Source: CAZDBA01 sp964503615 (lineage in GTDB: Bacteria > Planctomycetota > Planctomycetia > Pirellulales > Pirellulaceae). Taken from it: 64,000 bases of DNA. Under the pieces are notes generated by a model that saw nothing but the letters and a program-made list of their open reading frames with translations, did no database searches and was not told the origin of the DNA. Numbering within the stretch: position 1 is the first letter of the stretch; each line of letters opens with the position of its first letter. This document shows positions 38,037 to 47,250 of this stretch, one piece after another. The position numbers and the translations under genes are program-made. Location: contig CAZDBA010000002.1 in assembly GCA_964503615.1 (NCBI GenBank), positions 9,154-73,153 of the forward strand, given 5' to 3'.

Positions 38037-38162
38037 TTACGCATCGTTGTTGCTGCGATCCAGCATGGAGCTACCCATCACAATCGCGAACCAGATGACC
38101 AATACGGTAAGGCCCATTGTGGCCCATACTGTGATCCAATAACTCATCGTTAGCTCAAACAC
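38037..38162 (-). CDS. 41-residue single-helix membrane peptide
   Basis: A 41-codon ORF follows the Mla-like ATPase-permease gene on the same strand. The best start is a GTG at 38162 with AGGAG six bases upstream; an ATG at 38147 is an alternative giving 36 residues. The stop of the permease (38175) and this ribosome-binding site almost touch, so translation is coupled. One hydrophobic helix (about residues 9-28, Trp/Val/Ile/Ala-rich) is followed by a polar tail ending in Asn-Asn-Asp-Ala. Small helical peptides often accompany and stabilise ABC transporters. No family is recognised. Confidence 0.6.
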   Translation of the reverse strand: MFELTMSYWITVWATMGLTVLVIWFAIVMGSSMLDRSNNDA

Positions 38163-38174
38163 AGATCTCTCCTA

Positions 38175-39770
38175 TTAACTTCCTGTACGGCTCTCGTGTC
38201 GAAAAGCTTCGAATTCGAAAAAGGCGAATGCGAAGTGGATCAGGAGTACCAGTAAAGTAGCCCAGAGGATCGTCTTCGTCACGCTATGACTAACATCGGT
38301 GGTTGAAAACTTTGGCTTTATACCCTGAAAATAAGCCACCATTCCAATCGCTAGACCACATAATAGCAACTTACTGAACAACCATTGCGTTCCAAAATAA
38401 GTGAACTGCCCAAGAATTTCCAGTTGGCGATGAAAATGATAGTTCCAAAAGTAAGGTCCCTGCTCGGGGTGGGTCCAAGCAAACGTAAGCAGGCTGGTGA
38501 ATTTTGCGGCCATAAAGCTGACCCAGGTCAGCAGCAATGTACCGACTAAAAAGTTCAGCATGATCGGCGTCAATAGATATCGCCTGGGACTGGCTCCGAA
38601 GGAACGCATTGCATCGATTTGGTTTCCGTACTGACGACCACCCACATCAGCCGTTATGGCAGCGCCACTGCGGGCAGCAATCAGTACCGTCGCGAGCACC
38701 GGCACAAAAATGCGATAAGTCGCAAATCCAATCGCGGCCAACAGGTCTTCGACTAACAGCGGTTCGGTATATTCAGCGTAGGGAAGAAACTCAAAAGAGA
38801 AATAAGTAGTGACGAATCCAGTAATGATTCCAGCGATGGCCAAGTAGATGATCGCTGTAAATCCGAAAACAAGTTTCGCGTAGTGAATCAAGAATTTGAT
38901 CCCCCAGCGAAAGTTCTTCCACAGCGGCAACAAACTCAAAACCGCAACCAAACATGCTTCAGCGCATCGGGTCGTCCCCGAAAAAAAAGAGCTTGCGGCT
39001 TTACCGATTCGAGAGGGTAGTGATTCAACACCCAACACCTCTTGGTGCTCTAACGCTGCGGAGGACAGAGGTCTGAGCATCTCGCCAAGCTCAGCCCATT
39101 CTTCGCGGGCGACTTCGTTGAGTTGCCCTCGAACAGGATCGAACAAAAAGACGCGATCGGCAATCGGTAACAACGAAGGATAATCGTGCGTTACGATAAC
39201 AGACGTCTTTTGATGCGTTTCGTGCGTGTTGCGCAAGAGCTCTGCGACCTGATTGGCGGTCGATGGATCAAGACCCGAAGTTGGCTCGTCGTAGAGTATC
39301 GCTGGTGGGTCGTAGGCTAACGTTCTTGCAATCGCCAAGCGTTGTCGCTGCCCACCACTTAATCGAGAAGTGGGTACGTTTGAAGGGACCTTTAGATCGG
39401 TCAACAGACTTGAAAGCTCCTGCTTCGAGAACTTGGCCGTTCCACAGGAGTGAGCAAAATCCATATTCCCGCGAGCGGAAAGTTCGTCAAACAGTGCGAA
39501 GGACTGGAATACCACACCTGCTTGACCGCTGCGAACTGGGGCGCCGTTACATTGAACATCCCCGACCACTGATATCCCGTCTGTTGAGGCTCCAACGAGG
39601 CCGGCAAGAATTTTGAGCAGCACCGATTTCCCAACACCACTAGGCCCAACAATGATCGAGATTTCGCCAGCACGAAATTCGGCACTGGCATTATCCAGCA
39701 GCTGGCGGGCCCCCGCTTGTACGCTCAAATTTGAGATGGTGAGAGTTGCTGCAGAATTTTCGACTGTCAC
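38175..39770 (-). CDS. Fused MlaF-MlaE-like ABC transporter
   Basis: This 531-residue protein joins an ABC ATPase (about 1-235: Walker A 'GPSGVGKS' at 42-49, signature 'LSGGQRQRLAIA', Walker B/D-loop 'ILYDEPTSGLD', H-loop 'VTHDYP') to an MlaE-type permease (about 275-530, with five or six helices and the family's 'PVLATVLIAARSGAAITADV' and 'MRSFGASPRRYLLTP'). In the Mla/Tgt/MCE systems these halves are separate proteins that move phospholipid across the envelope. A fusion ensures equal amounts of both. It overlaps the MCE-like gene by four bases. Confidence 0.9.
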   Translation of the reverse strand: MTVENSAATLTISNLSVQAGARQLLDNASAEFRAGEISIIVGPSGVGKSVLLKILAGLVGASTDGISVVGDVQCNGAPVRSGQAGVVFQSFALFDELSARGNMDFAHSCGTAKFSKQELSSLLTDLKVPSNVPTSRLSGGQRQRLAIARTLAYDPPAILYDEPTSGLDPSTANQVAELLRNTHETHQKTSVIVTHDYPSLLPIADRVFLFDPVRGQLNEVAREEWAELGEMLRPLSSAALEHQEVLGVESLPSRIGKAASSFFSGTTRCAEACLVAVLSLLPLWKNFRWGIKFLIHYAKLVFGFTAIIYLAIAGIITGFVTTYFSFEFLPYAEYTEPLLVEDLLAAIGFATYRIFVPVLATVLIAARSGAAITADVGGRQYGNQIDAMRSFGASPRRYLLTPIMLNFLVGTLLLTWVSFMAAKFTSLLTFAWTHPEQGPYFWNYHFHRQLEILGQFTYFGTQWLFSKLLLCGLAIGMVAYFQGIKPKFSTTDVSHSVTKTILWATLLVLLIHFAFAFFEFEAFRHESRTGS

Positions 39771-41077
39771 CGACCTGATCTCTTTTTCGAGTAAAACGGA
39801 TTGTCTTGTTGTGATTTTGGTTCAGCGGCGATGACAGGGATAACAGCACCCTCGGTTAACGCAGGTTCGCCGGGGTAGTGCTGGAGCGTCATCCAACGTT
39901 CGTCTTTGAACAGAATCCGATTCCGCAGCACTCTGGCAAATTCTGGCGGAATAGGCTCTTCCGGGTTTCCAAACATCGCTCTACCGATCTCTTCCACGGT
40001 GGGCTGCATTCGGGAACTTGCCAGCGCGATCGCGTCTTGGGCTTGTTCGCTATTCCAATTCCTTTGCCAAACCGTATGAAGCCGCTCGTTGTCGACGACA
40101 ACCTCCTTAAAGATCTCACCGAAAACAACTTGAACTTCATCATCGTTGACAAATTCCCGAACACTTTCGCGTACAACAGATCGAACCGTTTCGTTTTCAG
40201 CGATTGAGCGCAAGACTGCTTTTTGAACTTCTAAAAAGTCGTCTGCATGACTTTGCAAAATTGGCACTGCGTGTTCTTCCAAAAACCGATTGAACTCCTT
40301 TTTGGTCAAATCTTTTTCTGGTAGCGGTGAAGCGTCGTAGATGTAACGCCAACCAAAACGCCACACGGAAACCTTTTTCCACATTTCCTGACCGACCGTA
40401 TTCATCACGGGAGCGACTTCTTGTTGAATCACTGGCCAGATCTGTTCCTGAATCAGCGGAACGAGATCTTCTTTCACCAGATCGGTCTGTAGCCGATCGC
40501 CAATTTTACGAATCGCCTCAGAACGCTTTTCCAAAGCGACTTTCAAATCGGCTTGAATAACAACAACGGACTCGGCGATCGACTTTTGGATAATCGGTTT
40601 TAGAAGCTCGTTGAGTTCTTTTTGGTTCTCTCGGAAAGTGGTTAACAGCTTTTCCGCGTACGCTTTTCTTTTCTCAGGCGGTAGCATCTGTTCAATGACC
40701 CAGCCCATCGAATCAGGCGTGTCATGATAGGCCAAGTAATCTTTGCTGGTGAGCTTGGGGGCATTCGGAAAAAGTTCCACGAACGCTTTTTTTCCTTTCG
40801 TGAGTTTCATGGAATCGGAGGCGAGAGATTCGACTCGCACGATCATTCCGACTTGTACAGCTTCGTTGCTTTCCTGATCAAATATAAAAACCCGGTCACC
40901 GACCTTAAATGTGCTGGCAACCTCAAACTCAATTTCGAAAGTGTCACACCGCTTGAGAAAGAAATCGGCAAGTTGACTCGTTGCAGCTTTGGTGGTGTTT
41001 TTTTGCTGAGTACTGATGTACCCAAACACGGCGGCGATCGCGATCCAAATCAATATTCCGATTGTAAGGCGTTTCAT
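39767..41077 (-). CDS. MCE/MlaD-like anchored protein
   Basis: This 436-residue protein has one N-terminal helix (about 3-23) and then a beta-rich domain 'STFKVGDRVFIFD' / 'VQVGMIVRVESL' that fits an MCE domain, the substrate tunnel unit of lipid transporters. The rest (about 140-400) is charged and alpha-helical, unlike the short MlaD of enterobacteria, and the C-terminus is disordered. The match to MCE is moderate, and it leans on the gene order: MCE-like protein, ATPase-permease fusion, small membrane peptide. It overlaps the downstream transporter gene by four bases. Confidence 0.72.
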   Translation of the reverse strand: MKRLTIGILIWIAIAAVFGYISTQQKNTTKAATSQLADFFLKRCDTFEIEFEVASTFKVGDRVFIFDQESNEAVQVGMIVRVESLASDSMKLTKGKKAFVELFPNAPKLTSKDYLAYHDTPDSMGWVIEQMLPPEKRKAYAEKLLTTFRENQKELNELLKPIIQKSIAESVVVIQADLKVALEKRSEAIRKIGDRLQTDLVKEDLVPLIQEQIWPVIQQEVAPVMNTVGQEMWKKVSVWRFGWRYIYDASPLPEKDLTKKEFNRFLEEHAVPILQSHADDFLEVQKAVLRSIAENETVRSVVRESVREFVNDDEVQVVFGEIFKEVVVDNERLHTVWQRNWNSEQAQDAIALASSRMQPTVEEIGRAMFGNPEEPIPPEFARVLRNRILFKDERWMTLQHYPGEPALTEGAVIPVIAAEPKSQQDNPFYSKKRSGR

Positions 41078-41406
41078 GACTAAAATTGCCGATGTAAGAT
41101 TCGTTCCAAAAGAATTAAAAACGGGCAGGAAAATTCGTAAGATTCAAGCTATCCAGCAGTCTACAAATTAGTTCGTTTTATTGCGACGCACATTTCGATA
41201 AACCTCAAGCAGAACTTGGATAAAACAGCGTGTCTAGAAGAAATCCAAGCAGCTAAAACCTCTTGAATTTGCCCTTTGGCGATTTCAAAGGTATGCTTTT
41301 CAGGGTTAAAGGCACCTTTTTTCTTCTCACGCCTCTTTCTCTCCCACCACTCAACTCGATTTGGGTTGAGCGAGCATGAAGCTTTTCCGAACCTTAAAGG
41401 GTTTCC
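41078..41406. other. Divergent intergenic region of 329 bases
   Basis: It lies between the MCE-like gene (minus) and the subtilase-dockerin gene (plus). The subtilase has AAAGGG five bases before its ATG. A minus-strand frame at 41161-41478 is open but Lys/Arg-rich and unlikely to be a gene. No hairpin or clear promoter stands out. Confidence 0.4.
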
Positions 41407-42912
41407 ATGAAACGCATTTTTCTTTTGCTTATCGCTTTTTCCCACCCATTTTGCATTTTGCCTTCCTGTCAGGCACAACAGGCCGAAGTTGGCTTCGACG
41501 ATCTGGAAGCCTTGATTGGGAGTGGGTTAGAGGATGGAATGGGTGTCACTTCAGCACAGGTTGAAAGCCCCTCTCAAAACGCGGACGGTAGCTTGGCTTA
41601 TATGCCTAACTCGGCCAGCTCCCAATTCAGCAACACAATCTTCTTTGACGCTACTGGTACAAACTCCGGTTCAATTGCACATGCTTCGAACGTTGGTTTT
41701 CGGATGTACGGCAGACTTGGTATGGCAAACGGTTTGGGGCGGGCAGCGAACCCAATCAATTCATATGAGGTCAACGATTTTTTAAACTCAATCCTTCTGA
41801 ATGGTGGTGGTGATCCTGCATCTTTCGACATCAACATCGCCAACCATAGCTATATCTTTTATCAGGATGCTCAAAACTTTTCAGACGACTTAACAATTAG
41901 CCTCTTACGACGTTTTGATTTTGTGGCGGAGCAAAACGAGACATCAATGTTCGTCGGAGTCAACAACGGTTCAGCGTCTGCATTGCCAGAGTTTTTTAGC
42001 AATAGCTACAACTCTATTTCTGTAGGTCGTAGCGATGGCGGGCATTCATTCGGTCCAACTACATCTGTTTATGGGCCCGGTCGCACGAAGCCGGACATTG
42101 TCGCGCCCGACACCCGAACCAGTTTTTCAACGCCTATGGTTTCCGCTGCAGCAGCAATTTTGCACGAAGCGGGAACCGGCACTGACGCAAACAAAACGGA
42201 AACGATTCGCGCTCTTCTTCTTGCAGGAGCAACTAAAGACGAATTTCCAACATGGGACAGAACGGTAACTCGTCCGATTGACGATCGTTTCGGAGCCGGC
42301 GAATTGAATATCTACAACAGCTATATGTCACTACAAGGCGGTGAATTCAATGGAACTGCTGGAGATCCCGCTGCTCCAGTTGCGCTAAATGGTTGGGACT
42401 ACGAGACGGAAATTGTCTCAGGCAACGATCTGTTCTACGAGTTCGAAGTTTCCAATGGCACGAAACTGGATGAACTTTCGATCGTTCTCTGTTGGAATAT
42501 GGAGATCAACGATCTAAACAATTCACCCAGCATATTTTCTTCTTCAGAGAACCTGGGTGATCTTAACCTTGATTTCTATGATTCTAGCGGTTCTTTTTTA
42601 GGAAGCCTTTTAGACGAGAGCAAGAGTAGTGTGGACAACGTCGAACATATCTACTTGCAGGATCTTCCAGAGGGGACTTATCACTTGAAAGTCAGCTCGG
42701 ATACGAACCGAGATTTCGGTTTGGCTTGGCGAAGCACAAGTTCCAACCTGTTGCTTGGCGATGTGAATCAAGACGGCACCGTCAGTTTTTTGGACTTAGC
42801 ACCATTCATAACCCTGCTATTGACTGGAAACTATCAATTCCAAGCTGACACTAATGGCGACGGGCAATTGAACTTCTTTGACATTGCGGGTTTCCTCAGC
42901 TTGCTCACCTGA
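41407..42912 (+). CDS. Exported subtilase-like protein with dockerin repeats
   Basis: This 501-residue product has a signal peptide (Leu/Ile-rich run after 'MKRI', cleavage likely near A-Q-A). The Ser-containing S8 motif 'TSFSTPMVSAAAA' follows near residue 240. 'SIAHASNVGF' about 130 residues earlier may hold the catalytic His, but the Asp is not clear. After a beta-sandwich-like region come two type-I dockerin-like repeats (about 450-501: 'GDVNQDGTVSFLDLAPFI', 'ADTNGDGQLNFFDIAGFL'), each with calcium-type DxNxDG loops. In planctomycetes such tails may anchor exported enzymes. It is monocistronic by context. Confidence 0.8.
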   Translation: MKRIFLLLIAFSHPFCILPSCQAQQAEVGFDDLEALIGSGLEDGMGVTSAQVESPSQNADGSLAYMPNSASSQFSNTIFFDATGTNSGSIAHASNVGFRMYGRLGMANGLGRAANPINSYEVNDFLNSILLNGGGDPASFDINIANHSYIFYQDAQNFSDDLTISLLRRFDFVAEQNETSMFVGVNNGSASALPEFFSNSYNSISVGRSDGGHSFGPTTSVYGPGRTKPDIVAPDTRTSFSTPMVSAAAAILHEAGTGTDANKTETIRALLLAGATKDEFPTWDRTVTRPIDDRFGAGELNIYNSYMSLQGGEFNGTAGDPAAPVALNGWDYETEIVSGNDLFYEFEVSNGTKLDELSIVLCWNMEINDLNNSPSIFSSSENLGDLNLDFYDSSGSFLGSLLDESKSSVDNVEHIYLQDLPEGTYHLKVSSDTNRDFGLAWRSTSSNLLLGDVNQDGTVSFLDLAPFITLLLTGNYQFQADTNGDGQLNFFDIAGFLSLLT

Positions 42913-43368
42913 TTCCAGCCTCAAAATTCTTCTTTCGCTGAATGCGCGTCACTGTCAACGCGATCTGGCCATTTCATAACGTGTCACCTCGTTTGATCGC
43001 GAGGTCAGGCTCCTGACGTGCCGAAATCACGTGGCTGAAAATATTATCATGGCTCTGCGAAGTTTGTCCCCGCTTCGGTTCGGCAGGAGCCCCACACGCC
43101 CGCCCTACACGGTTAGTTGACACGAATCGCTACCTTGCTTGTCAGAACCTTATCGAGCCTTCTCGCTACAAACTGACCTGTTGGTATTTTTGGATCCGTA
43201 CAATCGTCAGAATCCATTTTCCGAGTTCTAGTCGAATTTACGTCTTGCTTCCCACTGGCTAAAAGGTACATCTCCGTACAACTGCACTCTCAACTCAACC
43301 TACCTCAACTCAACCTACCTCAACTCAAACCTCTAGCCCTGACGGGATTATGAGTCTTAGTTAAACGG
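42913..43368. other. Intergenic stretch with small hairpins and a tandem repeat
   Basis: No gene is seen in 456 bases. It contains a stem at 42986-43003 (CCTCG...CGAGG) and, directly next to it, the perfect palindrome GTCAGG-CT-CCTGAC at 43003-43016, which may end the subtilase transcript although no T tract follows. A 15-bp tandem repeat lies at 43291-43335 near the GGDEF-EAL gene. Confidence 0.5.
43291..43335. repeat. 15-bp tandem repeat, nearly three copies
   Basis: The unit CAACTCAACCTACCT is repeated at 43291-43305 and 43306-43320, and imperfectly at 43321-43335. It lies 34 bases before the start of the membrane GGDEF-EAL gene, so copy number could affect its leader. Confidence 0.85.
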
Positions 43369-45264
43369 ATGTCATTAGTCGAAAACAATTTTGTTTCAGT
43401 TCCAATCCCATCTAGCGAGGGAAAGGCTATCCGTGCACAACGAGTATGGCACTTGTTGGATGTCATGTTCCTGACTTGGGTGTGTTTTTGTTTTTACTTT
43501 ACGCTCCGAGGTTATGAAGTAGCCGCGGCGATCGCCCAGACGCAAACGTTATGTTACCTCGTGGTACAGATATTGTTTCGCAAAAAACAACAGTTCGCCA
43601 CAGTCATGAATCTGTATATGGCTTGCAGCGGCTTGTGCATCTTCTTTGTCTCAGTATCCCATCCCAACCTTGCACTTTCTGCCTTTTTCTTTGAGACTTC
43701 CATCCTGGTAGCGTCCTACCTGTTTGGGATCAGGCAGGCAGCACTATGGCTGCTGTTAACCCTCGTCCATTTCTTAGCTTTCTTTGTGTACCAGTACGGC
43801 TTACACGATTCCTTTGCCTACCATTTGGACGAATTGACAATAACACTGGGAACGGCGCTGTTGATATTCTTTTGCTGCCATCAAGCCGAAGCCAGTTACC
43901 AGAGCCAAACGAAAAACTTGGTGGACTTCAGCAAAGATCTACAGAAGCGTAGTGATGAGTTAGAGTTGTTGGCGACGACTGATTCCCTAACTGGCCTAAC
44001 GAACCGTTACCAGTTGCAAATCGAACTCGAAAAAATGGTAGAACTCGCAACTGAAGATAAAAAGGCAGCTTTATTCTTGATCGACATGGATGGGTTCAAA
44101 GAAATTAATGACACCCTCGGGCATGCCACGGGTGACGAAGTACTGGTGGAGATTGGTAAACGACTTTCCTCGAAAATGGGCCATCTCGCCGGTGTTGCAC
44201 GTCTTGGCGGAGATGAATTCTGCGTACTGTTCAAAGATCTAGTTGATACGGTTCAGGGTGACAAGATTGCCAAAGAAATTGTCGAGCATCTAACACGACG
44301 GTACCAATTGAGTGAGGTTGAGGTCACGCTTGAGACCAGCGTTGGATATGCGATTTGTCCTGATCACGCCAAGACCGCAAAGCACATTTTATCGTTCGCG
44401 GATACCGCGATGTATCACGCAAAGAAAAACAAATTGAACATTGCGTTTTACCGCCCCGAAATGACAAAACGCTTGAGTGAGAACCGTGTGATGAACGAGA
44501 AACTATCCGACGCTTTGGCAGCGGACGAGTTCTTTCTGGTCTATCAGCCGCAAGTCGACACCTCAACCCGCAAAACAATAGCGGCAGAAGCTCTAATTCG
44601 CTGGCGTCATGAAGGTCAAATTATCCAACCCAATCGGTTCATTCCCCTGTTGGAGAATACAGGACGAGTTATTCAAGTCAGCAAATGGGTACTGCAGGAG
44701 GCTTGCCGACAGCAAGCTCAATGGAAACAGGCAGGGCTCGATATTGTCGTGGCTGTGAACGTGAGTGCATTGCAGTTCGAAGATGGTGGTTTTATAGAAA
44801 GTGTCCTTGAGCCTTTGAACGAGTTTGGCGTTTCCCCAAGCAAGCTTGAGCTTGAAATCACCGAAGGCGTTCTAATCGAAAACGTTGAGCAAGTCATCAA
44901 GAAACTAATCCAGCTCAAAAGTCTTGGGTGCCGAATCAGCATCGACGACTTTGGGACTGGATATTCCTCTCTGGCATACCTTAGACAGTTCCCATTAGAC
45001 AAACTTAAAATCGACCGAGCTTTCGTCAGGGAAATTCCGGACACTGACGATGGAGTGATCGCGAGTAGTATTATTACTCTTGCAGAATCGTTGGGCTTGG
45101 AAGTGATCGCGGAAGGTGTTGAAACAATCGAGCAGTTAAAGTTTCTTCAGGAACAGGGATGCAACCAACACCAAGGCTTCTATTTTAGTCGACCCGTGGG
45201 GCCTGACGAGATCGTCAGGATTGCCAATTCTCAAATGGACTGCTTGGTACGACCAAGACGTTAA
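43369..45264 (+). CDS. Membrane GGDEF-EAL protein
   Basis: This 631-residue protein starts with a hydrophobic region of about five to six helices (about 25-180), then a short coiled linker, a GGDEF domain (280-284, 'RLGGDEFCVLF', no RxxD inhibitory site in the expected place) and an EAL domain (407-409, 'AEALIRW'). The EAL residues look complete: 'NVSALQF', 'EITEG', 'IDDFGTGYSSLAYL' and 'VIAEGVE'. It is likely able to degrade c-di-GMP. The membrane part may sense a signal. No operon partner: flanked by long intergenic stretches. Confidence 0.94.
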   Translation: MSLVENNFVSVPIPSSEGKAIRAQRVWHLLDVMFLTWVCFCFYFTLRGYEVAAAIAQTQTLCYLVVQILFRKKQQFATVMNLYMACSGLCIFFVSVSHPNLALSAFFFETSILVASYLFGIRQAALWLLLTLVHFLAFFVYQYGLHDSFAYHLDELTITLGTALLIFFCCHQAEASYQSQTKNLVDFSKDLQKRSDELELLATTDSLTGLTNRYQLQIELEKMVELATEDKKAALFLIDMDGFKEINDTLGHATGDEVLVEIGKRLSSKMGHLAGVARLGGDEFCVLFKDLVDTVQGDKIAKEIVEHLTRRYQLSEVEVTLETSVGYAICPDHAKTAKHILSFADTAMYHAKKNKLNIAFYRPEMTKRLSENRVMNEKLSDALAADEFFLVYQPQVDTSTRKTIAAEALIRWRHEGQIIQPNRFIPLLENTGRVIQVSKWVLQEACRQQAQWKQAGLDIVVAVNVSALQFEDGGFIESVLEPLNEFGVSPSKLELEITEGVLIENVEQVIKKLIQLKSLGCRISIDDFGTGYSSLAYLRQFPLDKLKIDRAFVREIPDTDDGVIASSIITLAESLGLEVIAEGVETIEQLKFLQEQGCNQHQGFYFSRPVGPDEIVRIANSQMDCLVRPRR

Positions 45265-45800
45265 CGCCAAGTTGAAAACCACCGTTTCTCAGTAGAACGC
45301 ACCGCTTGTTGCGTGAAATGCGAGCAAGTCAAAAGTGATCGTATTTACGTCAACTTGTACACTAGGATCGTCCGCAATTAGAACTGTGAATCTGTGTGAG
45401 AATCAGAAAATGATCCTGATAGACATAAATTCGTTACCTCTCTGACATCATCATAATTATGAAAAAAGTGACCAGCCAAAGAACACGAAAAAGCGGATAA
45501 CTCACCCTCAAAGCGAAATTAACGAAAGACAAAAGCACAATCACCCATTCGATCAAAGGGCTTTTGAGTTGAAAAACCTTTGAAAACAAGTGGTTTAGAA
45601 CATTCGAGATATTCCTCAGCTTTTGCTATTCAGCCCGAAGCAGATTTACCAAATATCCCAAAGCAACTTTAATTTGGCGCCCTGATCCGGTCGAATTTCA
45701 GGTAGGGGCAGGCAAAGCCAACCCCCGCTAGCGGAGCTAACAGCGTCGGTAGCATGCTATAATCCAATGGGGCAATCACGAGAGTTAGAAAGCGCGAATT
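45265..45800. other. Intergenic stretch of 536 bases
   Basis: Only very short open frames (under 15 codons) are seen. A perfect TATAAT occurs at 45758-45763, 38 bases before the next start. Nothing else stands out. No tRNA or conserved RNA was recognised. Confidence 0.4.
45758..45763 (+). promoter_or_regulatory. Candidate -10 box
   Basis: TATAAT matches the consensus exactly and lies 38 bases before the ATG of the next gene. No good -35 box is seen at 16-18 bases upstream, so the call rests on the -10 alone. Confidence 0.35.
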
Positions 45801-47051
45801 ATGAACACAGTCCGATGGCTTGGCACAGTTGGAATTGCTTTGTGCCTATCACCCTGTTCATTTATTTTGGCCCAAGACAACGATCTGTCAGATCGAATCG
45901 TTCTTAAATCGGGCGGTGAGTTGGTAGGAACGATAACCTCGGAATCGCAAGAGGACGGTAAGAACTTTGTCGTTTTTGAAACGGAATCGGGCGGCATCCT
46001 AAAACTGGATAAGAACCGTTTGATTCGAAAAATCATTCCCGCCGACGGGCTTGCATCAGAGTACCATCTTCGCGCGACAAGCGCCGCATCGCCAGCTCAA
46101 CACTGGAAGATTGTCGAATGGTGCGAACAACAACCCAAAGGGAAATCTCGCTTCAAAGGTGAAATCGACTTTCACCTGCATGAAATCGTTGCGGCAGATC
46201 CAAACGATAAAAGGGCTTGGCAAAAACTTGGCTACGTTCGACGTAACGGCGTTTGGTCCAAAGATAAAAAAATGTTTGCCGTCTCGGGATACACCAAAGT
46301 CGGTCGTTCATGGATATCAAATCAACTGGCCGGTGTTGACACCCAACTGGAACAAGCTGATCAAGCAAAACGTGACGGAGTAATCGCGTTTAATGCATGG
46401 AAAAAGTCGGTACGCAAAGTTAACGCGATAACTGCCAAAGCAAACTTGCTCTCCATCATCCAACCGGCCGTAGTCCTGCCGCTTTACGATTTCTCACGGG
46501 AACACCGAGACGTCGGAATGCGTCGATTGGCCGTTGAGGCGATTGGCAAAGTAGACTCCCCCGTAGCCATGAATGCACTGATCAACTTTGCCATCCAGGA
46601 CCCTGATATCTCCGTAAGGCAAGCTGCGGCAACGGAGTTGGAAAACCAGCCACATTTTTTGCCGGAACAGGTAGCCGCAATGGTAGCCGGTGGTGGATTC
46701 TTGCAACATGCGGAAAACCGTATCGTGGAAAGAGCAGGGCAGTTGCTGGGGCAAGTTCCCTCAGATGCTGCAATCCTACCCCTGATCAATGCGTTACAAA
46801 CCACTCACAAAGTCTCAACGGGCCGAGGCCAAGGCAGAACTAGCGTCCAGTCAGTCGGCGGAAATATTCAAGGTCTGGATACCGGAGGCGGACCGACTAC
46901 TGTAGATCAAATCAGCTCAAACCAATCGGTCGCAGGGGCACTTCGAGCAATTACCGGACAAGAGTTCGGATTCAACGAACCCCTCGCCTTAGCGTGGTAC
47001 ATCGAGAATTACGCCTATACCGAGATGGAACTTCGCGGCGATGATAATTGA
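45801..47051 (+). CDS. Exported protein with HEAT-like repeats
   Basis: This 416-residue protein has a signal peptide (about 1-25, cleavage near I-L-A-Q), a short beta domain ('IVLKSGGELVGTI', 'GGILKLDKNRLI') and a middle helical region. Then come HEAT-like helical repeats around 225-320 ('DVGMRRLAVEAIGKVDSPVA', 'DISVRQAAATELENQPHFLP'). It ends in a region that may cap the solenoid ('ALAWYIENYAYTEMEL'). HEAT solenoids bind proteins. No enzyme motif is seen. It is followed by pyrH 200 bases on. Confidence 0.8.
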   Translation: MNTVRWLGTVGIALCLSPCSFILAQDNDLSDRIVLKSGGELVGTITSESQEDGKNFVVFETESGGILKLDKNRLIRKIIPADGLASEYHLRATSAASPAQHWKIVEWCEQQPKGKSRFKGEIDFHLHEIVAADPNDKRAWQKLGYVRRNGVWSKDKKMFAVSGYTKVGRSWISNQLAGVDTQLEQADQAKRDGVIAFNAWKKSVRKVNAITAKANLLSIIQPAVVLPLYDFSREHRDVGMRRLAVEAIGKVDSPVAMNALINFAIQDPDISVRQAAATELENQPHFLPEQVAAMVAGGGFLQHAENRIVERAGQLLGQVPSDAAILPLINALQTTHKVSTGRGQGRTSVQSVGGNIQGLDTGGGPTTVDQISSNQSVAGALRAITGQEFGFNEPLALAWYIENYAYTEMELRGDDN

Positions 47052-47250
47052 TTATTGCCCCGACTTGAACTTATCCTTCTGCTAAACAAGCCAACTAAAT
47101 TTAGCGAGCCAGCCTTCTTCTGCCAACTTCCTAGGGAAACGTACGCAAACATGATGAGCGAACCGACCTAAACTTGGAACCTGATTCCAGTTACAATCTG
47201 AACCCTGAACAATAGACCACTTACCTCTATACTGTCCTTTCGGAAAACTC

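Noticed and set aside
41161..41478. Minus-strand frame of 105 codons in the divergent region
   Set aside because: It overlaps the subtilase start, is Lys/Arg-rich and has no likeness to a known family.
42986..43016. Terminator after the subtilase gene
   Set aside because: Two neat hairpins exist but no T tract follows, so they are noted only as structure.
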